Below are positions 56,661 to 64,000 of a stretch of DNA of 64,000 nucleotides, one piece after another (the stretch's first letter is position 1; the number at the start of each line of letters is the position of its first letter). The notes beneath the pieces were generated by a model, which did not search any database, was not told the origin of the DNA, and saw only the letters and a program-made list of their open reading frames with translations. Source of the DNA: Anaspis maculata. Lineage: Eukaryota; Arthropoda; Insecta; Coleoptera; Scraptiidae. Position numbers and translations under genes: made by a program. Where the stretch lies: NCBI GenBank assembly GCA_949128115.1, contig OX421964.1:13354892-13418891 (forward strand). Reading direction: 5' to 3'.

Positions 56661-58288
56661 TAGTGTTGCCGTCTAGAGTTAGACTTTCTAGACTCTTGTC
56701 TTGAAAGGGCGTCAAGACTTAGACAAGACCTCTAGAAACTCTTGTCTTGAAATTTCTAGACAAGACAAGAGTTGGGCTGTCAAGATCAAGAGTCTTGATT
56801 TGACTCTTGAAGAGGAAAAAAAACTGATATATTCCTCTCCGTTGATGGTTTTCATTTTCTACTGAATGTGTGATTAGGTTGGGGATTTCTTACAGAATTT
56901 TTGACAACATAAAATAACATGAATATATGACGGTATGACAAAATGCTATTCAAAACTATATCTACTTGAAATAAAAATTATTTGCGAAGGGTTCTTCTAC
57001 TATTTTTCGTTTATTTGTTGAATTCAAAGTACCGAGATCACTAAAGACGATATAAAACATCTCGTCTCAAAAGTCCCTACTTTTTAAGAAAAAAATCTGG
57101 GAATTTGGGAGTTCAGATTGGGAGAATAATGAAGCAATAAACCTGTTCTGCGCTTGCGCACTACGCAGGCCATCATGTCATTATGCATTGACTGTTGTTG
57201 TCAGGCTGTGTCTGATAGGCAGTCTACAGTGCATGGATATTTTGAAAATTAGGAAAAACAAAACAACACATAGAAGCATCTTTCTGTATATTGTGAATTT
57301 TATATATCAGAAGACAATTTGATTTTTGGTTTGTGGTGGCAGTTCACTATGAATTCATCAATTTTGCATCAGAGAACGGAAAAGCGTTGCCAGAGAGATG
57401 CCATGTCGAATTATATTAATGTCTTATGATTATATATTCACATGACATCTCCTTCAGACTCTGTATGTCTCTACTGTTTTTTCCGGTTCTCATGCGAAGG
57501 TTTCGTCTAAGTGATTTTTGTTTCAAGGGCTGCTCCCTTTCTACTTTTTCAAAAAATAGCTGCGCCTTCTTAGATCGCAACTTCTAAGAAATTAGGTAGC
57601 TCGATGAGGCTTTTGGTCAATAGCTGCAATATTGGCAAGAAACAAAGTGCTTCTTGCCAATAAAAGGAGAATTATTCAGACAACATGCTGCCGCCAGATA
57701 TCCTTTCAATGTACCCAGGCAAAATAACGATAAGGCTGGTGTTCTTTCTACAACTTGAGTAAAGTTGGTCTTTTTGCCTGCGTCAGGTTGACACAAGCAG
57801 GAACCTGACACATGTGAATTACTTTTCAAAGCCAAGAGAAAAAAATAATTGTTCTGGTTGGATTTCACAATTTTTGGAGAACCACTTGATGAAATCTTCA
57901 AGACAATAAGTAATTGTCAATAACTTTCATTCATGTAACATGAAAAAAAAATTATCAGTGAATAACTTAAAATCGAACGGCAAGTAGGGTCAACTCGAAT
58001 TCTTCACCAAAAGCAAAAGTTGTGGTCAACGTTACCTACTCGAAGAATCTTAACTGAGAGATATTGCACAGTACCTGTCGAAAGTCTATTTTTGTGGAGC
58101 TTTTTAGGGAAAAAGTTCCAAAAAAACCTTTGTGAACTCGGATAAATCGCTGCGAGTCTATCTAGACTCTTGAAAAATTTCCATCAAGAATTAGAGTCTT
58201 GTCTTGAAATTTTGAAATTATCTTGATATTTCAAGACAAGACAAGAGTAGGGCAACTCTTGTCTTGTCTTGTCTAGACGGCAACACTA
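56661..58288. mobile_element. hAT-like non-autonomous DNA transposon
   Basis: The ends are TAGTGTTGCCGTCTAGA (56661) and TCTAGACGGCAACACTA (ending 58288), perfect inverted repeats. The octamer ACCAGAGC lies directly outside both ends (56653-56660 and 58289-58296). An 8-bp target duplication and TAGTGTTGCC-type ends fit the hAT superfamily. Both subterminal regions are dense in GTCTTGTCTTGA words in both orientations, as for transposase-binding sites. The only frame of note (57617-57901 minus, 94 codons) has no transposase or BED-finger features. Confidence 0.85.
57813..58157. repeat. 345-bp direct repeat, copy inside the hAT-like element
   Basis: From TGTGAATTACTTTTC to CGCTGCGAGT this is identical, as far as I can read line by line, to 58343-58687. 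The offset is a constant 530 bases. This copy is inside the transposon, just left of its right subterminal region. Confidence 0.95.
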
Positions 58289-58342
58289 ACCAGAGCATAC
58301 TAAGCAGACCCGACTCTGCCTGACATGTGACAGTCACTCAAT

Positions 58343-58687
58343 TGTGAATTACTTTTCAAAGCCAAGAGAAAAAAATAATTGTTCTGGTTGGATTTCACAA
58401 TTTTTGGAGAACCACTTGATGAAATCTTCAAGACAATAAGTAATTGTCAATAACTTTCATTCATGTAACATGAAAAAAAAATTATCAGTGAATAACTTAA
58501 AATCGAACGGCAAGTAGGGTCAACTCGAATTCTTCACCAAAAGCAAAAGTTGTGGTCAACGTTACCTACTCGAAGAATCTTAACTGAGAGATATTGCACA
58601 GTACCTGTCGAAAGTCTATTTTTGTGGAGCTTTTTAGGGAAAAAGTTCCAAAAAAACCTTTGTGAACTCGGATAAATCGCTGCGAGT
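58343..58687. repeat. 345-bp direct repeat, copy outside the hAT-like element
   Basis: Identical partner of 57813-58157, starting 46 bases beyond the right target duplication. Its left flank contains CCTGACATGTGACAG, which resembles the CCTGACACATGTGAA flank of the inner copy. Homology may therefore start a little earlier, with a small deletion between TGTGA repeats. Confidence 0.95.
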
Positions 58688-58781
58688 AAATTGGAGGTTC
58701 CTTATTATTATGTGCTGAAACTCAACCTTTTTTCTACAAAACTCATTTTTGAGATTTCGTCATGACGACTGGATGTATATC

Positions 58782-58982
58782 CTGTTCACTTTTTATATTC
58801 AGTAGAATGACTTTTTGGAGCAAAAATAAAGTGACAAGCTGGAGCGCTGGGGGATACGGCTGACGGCCTCTGATAGTTTCGATCCAAAACCTTGCACATG
58901 TCATCAGCCGTAGCCGTAGCCCCCTAGCTTGTCACTTTATTCTTTAGTCAGAAAGTCATTCTACTGAAATTAAAAAGTGAAC
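58782..58982. repeat. 200-bp hairpin (inverted repeat)
   Basis: GTTCACTTTTTATATTCAGTAGAATGACTTTTTGG.. at 58782 mirrors ..AGTCATTCTACTGAAATTAAAAAGTGAAC ending at 58982. AAAGTGACAAGCT and AGCTTGTCACTTT are the inner pair. The loop has a second mirrored motif (GGCTGACGGC/GTCATCAGCC). It fits a small foldback MITE. Confidence 0.75.
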
Positions 58983-58989
58983 GGGATGA

Positions 58990-61400
58990 AGCAAATCAAT
59001 TTTTGGAACTTTAGAAAACAATTATAACAAATCAAAAGCTTCGGCTATAACATACCAAAAGTTCCCCTTGAATTCTCTCTTTGTCTCTCTTTTTGGCACA
59101 AGCTGGTGCCAAATGCAATTTCATCGGCAGTTGTAGCATTAGAAAAATATGACCCTCTATAGCTCAGGGGACAGATGAATCTTGAGGCATTCGACAAAAA
59201 TCCAGCTTTTGAGATTGTTGAGGTTCAAGCATCCAGCAACCGTTACGCGATAGTAACCGTATTACGAGGAACTCCCTGGTCTGACCAGACCAGACGGATC
59301 TGACTTGGTCAGACATACCTAACATGATCGACTTGACTGGACAGAGAAACCTGAAGAGACCAAGCACACCTTGCCTTTGTTTGTTTGTCCCCGGTTGCAT
59401 GAATAGAATATATTTGAGGTAGTAAGTACGTACTTCGGGCGTAAGCAAACCATATACAAAAACTTGAGAGACGCAGCCAAGATGGTTTTGAAGGGCTTTG
59501 AAATGTTATCAAACTTGATAGACTAACAACAAGTGACTGCTTTTTGAGACAAGTTGGCGCTTAATGTCCGTTTTAACTGCAATTGTAGCGTTGGTTAAGG
59601 CAAATTATACTTTTTCATTTTAAAAGATGCAGCTATAATAAATTGCTCTGCTTCAGGTACTCATTCAGCATGCACAAAGCCGTGCTTTATTTACACATTT
59701 CGATATTATTTCTATAGTTTTCAATTTGGAAAATTGGTTACAATTCATAACTTGACAACGTATAATAGACATTCAACGAAAAAAGCGTAGCCGTGAAGGA
59801 CATTCCAAGGGCTTTTTAGCAATACCAAACTTGACGAAATTATGCCTAGTACTTTTTTGGGGCACATTGCAGCTAAATGACCGCTTCACCCGCAACTCTA
59901 GCATTCTCAAATAGCACCTTCCATAACTCTTCTATTGTGAAAAAAATCGATCTGGTTCTTTCGCTGTAATTGAACGCTCCACTTCTTTAACGGCTGCAGA
60001 AGATTCCATGATATACCGCGAGTATAGTACCGTCTGGATGCGACAATTTTGGCATCACCCTGTAGAAGACGAGCTGCAAGTTTCCCACGAGGACGGAGCC
60101 CGGATCCGTATGACATACACGAGCAATTCGTATTTATGCCTGCCGTTTGTTTTCCATATTCCGTGCCCGGCCGCTAATAGCTATCGCCACACACACACAC
60201 AACTGATGTATGAAACTCACCTGGGAGATAAAGAACGCGATTTCTAAAATGAAGAACAACAACTACGTTCCGAAGAAAAGACTGGCGCGAGAAGTTTACG
60301 ATGCACGTTCCTCGATGATGAGGCCAGTAAATCGGACGGAGTTATTGCGGAAGCTCTGGGGTTCTGGAACCTCTACATCTCACAATAAATTCTCCGGCGG
60401 GCGTTTATTAAAAAACTTCAAAGCTATGACCGATACCGACCGTAATTTCGTGTTCCAATGGCAGCGGCGGAGAATCGTGACGAAAATCAGCGCGCGCCGC
60501 GAACACCCTGTAGATTAATGCAATTTATGTATTGACATTAGCATAGGCATACACCTGCGACGAAGATTAATGATGCGAGCCTCAAAACAGAGATCTCTGA
60601 CTTGATCACTCTTCGAGATAAAATCCGTGATCTCTTTATGAATACCTCTTTGGTTCTTTACCTTTCGCGTTCCATCTCTTTCTTCTGGGTAAATGATCTC
60701 TTGTCTTTCTCTGTGGAAGTATGAATCCGTGCGCACTTGAACTAAGCGCTTAATCGATTCAGCGGTTGCGTCACACAAATTAATTGAAAATCATGCAACG
60801 ACGCAATGTTTTATTCATCGTGCTCTGATGGGTCTGATGGACTGGACACGAACATTGCTCGTTTCCAGTGTCGTAAAATTTGAACAGAAATCGTAAAAAT
60901 CGTCGCTAATCGACAGTTTTGGACAATCGTAAATGTCACCGGCGTCTGGCAGACACGGTCGTAAATAAAACGCAAATGAAATAATTGCTATGGCACGAGT
61001 TTTTTCCCATAGAATCATCTTTTGTATCCACCACATATAAATTTGACTGGAGGGTTTTGATTTGGCCTGCCAACAGGCAGTAGTAAGCTGCTTGCAACTC
61101 CTTGTAAGCTATCGCAGAGCGTAACATTTCCACAAGTCCTTTGTGTGAACGATTTGAAAGCGAGTGATATGTGACGGTAAAAACGTTTTGAACAATAACA
61201 ATACAATGAGTGTTAATTACTCCAGCTTGTCAAACAAGGTGTAATTAACTCTTCTACTTGAATCAATGCTCAGGCAGGTACATATTATATCTACGTGTCT
61301 ACCTTTATAAGTAGATAGTTCTATAACCGTGGATGAATAGCTGTGAATAGTTGAATGAAGCGTTCAACCTCGCGTTCAACCTCGCGTTCAACTAAACTAC
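58990..61400. other. Higher-complexity interval without a supported gene
   Basis: Includes frame 60210-60518 plus (102 codons, basic, including KRLAREVYDARSSMM). It is compositionally protein-like but matches no family I know and lacks context. A short CA run lies near 60188-60201. Opposite-strand frames (60515-60778, 60815-61036) have no features either. It could be host intronic or regulatory DNA. Confidence 0.35.
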
Positions 61401-61424
61401 GCTCAAATCAATACGTCGTTCAAA

Positions 61425-62753
61425 AAATTTGCATTCTGTTCAAAGTGTCCGTTGACCTCATCCTTTGACTATTAGTCTGTGGTTTTGCGAGACACTAGAT
61501 AATTTACATAAATTTTGAACAGGTGGTTCAATAAGGCAGTGCAAAATTTCTGAATCGTCAAGAAGCTCCCGTTCGAAAAAGAATTTTTTTCTCTTGAATT
61601 TTTACCACAAAGAAGACGAAGTAGGTCTTGAAGTACAGGGTGGTGTTTGAATTCTCCGCTTATCTCTTTTATTTACAGGGTGAGCACAATGAAATCATCT
61701 TTTTGGTTTTGCATAGATAACGTTTTTTGTCGTTGACCGATTTTAAAAATTAGTGGCTCATATTGAAGCTAAAACTTTAGGTTAAAAGACCTGAGGATTG
61801 ACTCGAGGCAAACATTCAGAATCGAGTGTTCAATAAAAGTTGGCCCAAGTCTTGAACGTCGCCCACAGCTCGTTTGGGTGAAGGATTAGCTAAAAGTCAC
61901 TTTTCTTTCGAAGGAATCATTTATTCTGAATACTATGAGGTTTTTCTATCTTGTCCTAGCCAAAAATTGTGGGTGAAGGAATCCAATTACAACTGCATGT
62001 TCAAGAAGGGAAGACAGCTCCTTGGTCACCTCAAATTGGTCGTAACCAAGACTACAAAAATCAAAACAATGAGTAATGAGCAAACCAGTTTAGGTAATTC
62101 ATTGTTTTTATTGTCGTAGTGTTGGTTACGACCAATTTCAGGTGAACAAGGGACTGTTTCTCTTCCTTGAACATGCAGTTGTAAATGAATTCCTCCACCC
62201 ACACAATTCTTGGCTAGGACAAGAACAAAGACCATAATGTATTCAGGATAAATTATTTATTCGACAGAAACGTGGCTATTAGCATATCCTTTTTCTAAAC
62301 GGGCTGTCGACGGCGTTTTAAATTTGGGTCACATTCTATTGAACCCTTGGCTCTGAATGTTTGTCTTCAGTCAATTCTGATCCTCAGGTCATTTTACCTA
62401 TAGTTTTAGCGTCAATATGAGCCGCAAATTTCCAAAATCGGTGAACGAGGAAAAAAGTTATCTATGCAAAGCCAAAAAGATGATCTTTGTGTGCTCACCC
62501 TGTAAATAAAGGAGATAAGCAGATAATCCAAGCACCACCCTGTACTTTAAGGCCTACCTCGTCTTCTTTGTGATAAAAATTCAAGAGGAAAAAAATCTTT
62601 CTCGAACGGGAGCTTCATGACGATTCAGAAATTTTGCACTGTTTTATTGAACACCCTGTACATCATTTATGTAGATTATTTAGTGTCTTGTAAAACCACA
62701 GACTGATAGCCAAAGGATCAAGTCAACAGACACTCCAAACAGAATGCAAATTC
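61425..62753. mobile_element. 1.33-kb palindromic element
   Basis: Arms of about 660 bases mirror each other around 62089. AATTTGCATTCTGTTC at 61427 pairs with the mirrored block ending near 62753. GTCTGTGGTTTTGCGAGACA at 61475 pairs with TGTCTTGTAAAACCACAGAC ending 62703. TACAGGGTGAGCAC at 61674 pairs with GTGCTCACCCTGTA ending 62504. There are scattered mismatches and small indels. The inner TACAGGGTG ends suggest that several inverted-repeat elements, or one nested element, make up each arm. No transposase is seen. Short frames inside read through the palindrome. Confidence 0.8.
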
Positions 62754-62914
62754 ATTGTTATCCAAATTTACATCAAATTGAAAAAGGGCAAATTTTTTTG
62801 GAACGACCAACGTATTGATTTGATTTGGCGAATGACAATAATCCGCCCCAACAAGGTAGCAACTTGGCGTAATTGTTCACCTTCACTATTAAATAGTCAA
62901 GAACCGGCTTGTGA

Positions 62915-63073
62915 TTTTCGCAAAATAGGCTACGCATTCTCCAGTTTTCAATTAAAATTGTACGATATGATTCTGTTTTTCATTGCTATAATTGCGGTAA
63001 GATTGGTCACTCAGCGCAAATGTGCTCATATAGCCCAAGAAATCAGCACAATTATCCATTATACCGAGTTTGA
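62915..63073 (+). pseudogene. Retroelement zinc-knuckle fragment
   Basis: A plus frame open from 62915 to TGA at 63071-63073 encodes a basic stretch and then a perfect CCHC knuckle CYNCGKIGHSAQMC (62984-63025, Cys-x2-Cys-x4-His-x4-Cys), followed by a short tail. Such knuckles occur in Gag or LINE ORF1 proteins. Upstream sequence is open in a different frame (62778-63080), suggesting a frameshift. Which element class it came from is unclear. Confidence 0.55.
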
Positions 63074-64000
63074 TGCTTGATGTAAACTGCATCGACTCGA
63101 TAATCGCTAACTGATTACTCCGGTGGTCAGTGTCTGGAACTCTCGGTTAGATCGTTGAGGCAGCCTTTCTAAAATAAAAAGTCCTACTAACTATACACTC
63201 TCAAGTCCATGAAAACTTTGAATCTTCAGCAGTCTTCTATTGATTTCATCTTCATAACAAAGACCTTTAGCCTGAGCCTAGACCTTACTGTGAGTGAATA
63301 TCGTAAGCGAAGCCTTCAACTAGAATGAAAGGATCAAACCATTTTTTTTTTATAAAAAGCTATGAAGCGTGATATTTTCCTACTGCTACAACTGCCGACG
63401 AAATGGGCAGTAAGCACCAGCTTGTCCAAATAGGGGACACAAAAAAAAATCGAAGAAAACTTTTGATTTGTTATAATAATAGCCAAGCTTGTTTTGAGTT
63501 AGTCTCGTACATTCTTAATCTGTTCATGCTTCGACTAGAGTATCTTCAATATCTATCTAAACTGCTGGACAACGAAGTTGTCGGTATCGGAAAAATGGTT
63601 GGACTTTGAAGACCAATAACTTTCGATTGCCGGATGCGAAATTCCGTTTTGTTTATTGTGTTGACTAGCCTAATGCTTCCGTAACCTATCCTGTGGAAGT
63701 GAATGTTGAGAAACTTCATGTGAAATTTCTACAGGGTGAGACGTAAAATGCTGCAAAATTGTACCGACTTCATCGTACCTCCATTCGTCGAAGAAAAATT
63801 TTTTATGTATTCTAATACAAAAATCATAAAATGTGGTGTCCTACCTCGGAATGGCTTTGGAATCATCCGGATTGGGAGTCTAACATCAAAGATTTTAGTT
63901 TTTGTTTTGAATGTTACAGATTTGCTTTGTTGGCACGCGAAATTAAGTCACTCTTGATGAATAGATGTTGACATTGAGCAAGACTGTTCGGGTTCGTAAC
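63074..64000. other. Terminal interval without a supported gene
   Basis: Mixed AT-rich sequence containing a CTACAGGGTGAGACG terminus-like motif at 63731 with no visible partner before the window ends. Frames 63403-63609 and 63736-63957 (68 and 73 codons) lack recognisable features. An element may continue beyond the window. Confidence 0.35.

Noticed and set aside
1..64000. Bacterial or endosymbiont DNA
   Set aside because: No operon structure, ribosome-binding sites or bacterial genes; LINEs, SINEs, MITEs and satellites throughout.
1..64000. Telomeric TTAGG-type arrays
   Set aside because: No tandem TTAGG or TCAGG run was seen in the window.

Overview
This is non-coding, repeat-dominated eukaryotic DNA, almost certainly from an insect nuclear genome. 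The evidence is degraded non-LTR retrotransposons of R1-like and R2/CRE-like type, tRNA-derived SINE-like elements, hAT-like and TA-flanked inverted-repeat DNA elements, and termini of the TACAGGGTG type that are common in insects. The clade below insects is a guess; I favour a hemipteran-like genome only weakly. No intact host protein-coding gene, rRNA or canonical tRNA gene can be supported. Nearly all open frames are chance products of low-complexity repeats.

Most of the window is built from a few very degenerate satellite families. Family A uses words such as GATTTCTGAAGATTCC. It lies forward at about 2.2-12.5, 14.7-17.2, 19.9-21.5 and 29.1-29.8 kb, and reversed at 25.3-28.9 and 32.9-33.4 kb. 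It forms higher-order repeats of about 2.9 kb on the left and 1.72 kb on the right. Family B uses words such as GAGTTTTCGAGACAATC and lies at 35.2-36.2, 41.5-44.3 and 47.4-47.7 kb. Family C uses GGAGCCCTGATGAGCCCCCTTGTG, mostly at 36.3-41.5 kb, with a 50-bp unit and a roughly 400-bp higher-order unit. Family D is three GACTTCC arrays with a 21-bp dimer (17.3, 19.7 and 50.7 kb). Family E is a 16-bp repeat, GCGACGAATTGTCCGT. Families A to D share an underlying spacing of 10-11 bp, about one DNA helical turn.

Mobile elements sit inside and between these arrays. They are a 0.9-kb palindromic element with four E-box palindromes (255-1161), a probable solo LTR (2589-4488), a LINE 3' fragment (11844-12240), a nested inverted-repeat element carrying a SINE (17547-19433), a three-level nest of inverted-repeat elements (29763-31406), a foldback-like element whose ends are the 16-bp arrays (37596-40424), a decayed LINE with a C-terminal restriction-like endonuclease (44303-47395, minus), a decayed R1-type LINE (about 51040-56610, minus), a hAT-like element with a perfect 8-bp target duplication (56661-58288), and a 1.33-kb near-perfect palindrome (61425-62753).

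The most notable object is in the R1-type LINE. Its ORF1 region holds an uninterrupted 222-codon frame (55054-55722, minus) encoding a macro domain closely resembling the ADP-ribosyl hydrolase OARD1/TARG1, with the two catalytic positions kept, although the neighbouring reverse transcriptase is dead. Higher-complexity stretches at 12.5-14.7, 21.5-25.3, 31.4-32.9, 33.4-35.2, 47.7-50.4 and 59-61.4 kb may hold host regulatory DNA; one has a symmetric cluster of homeodomain-type sites.
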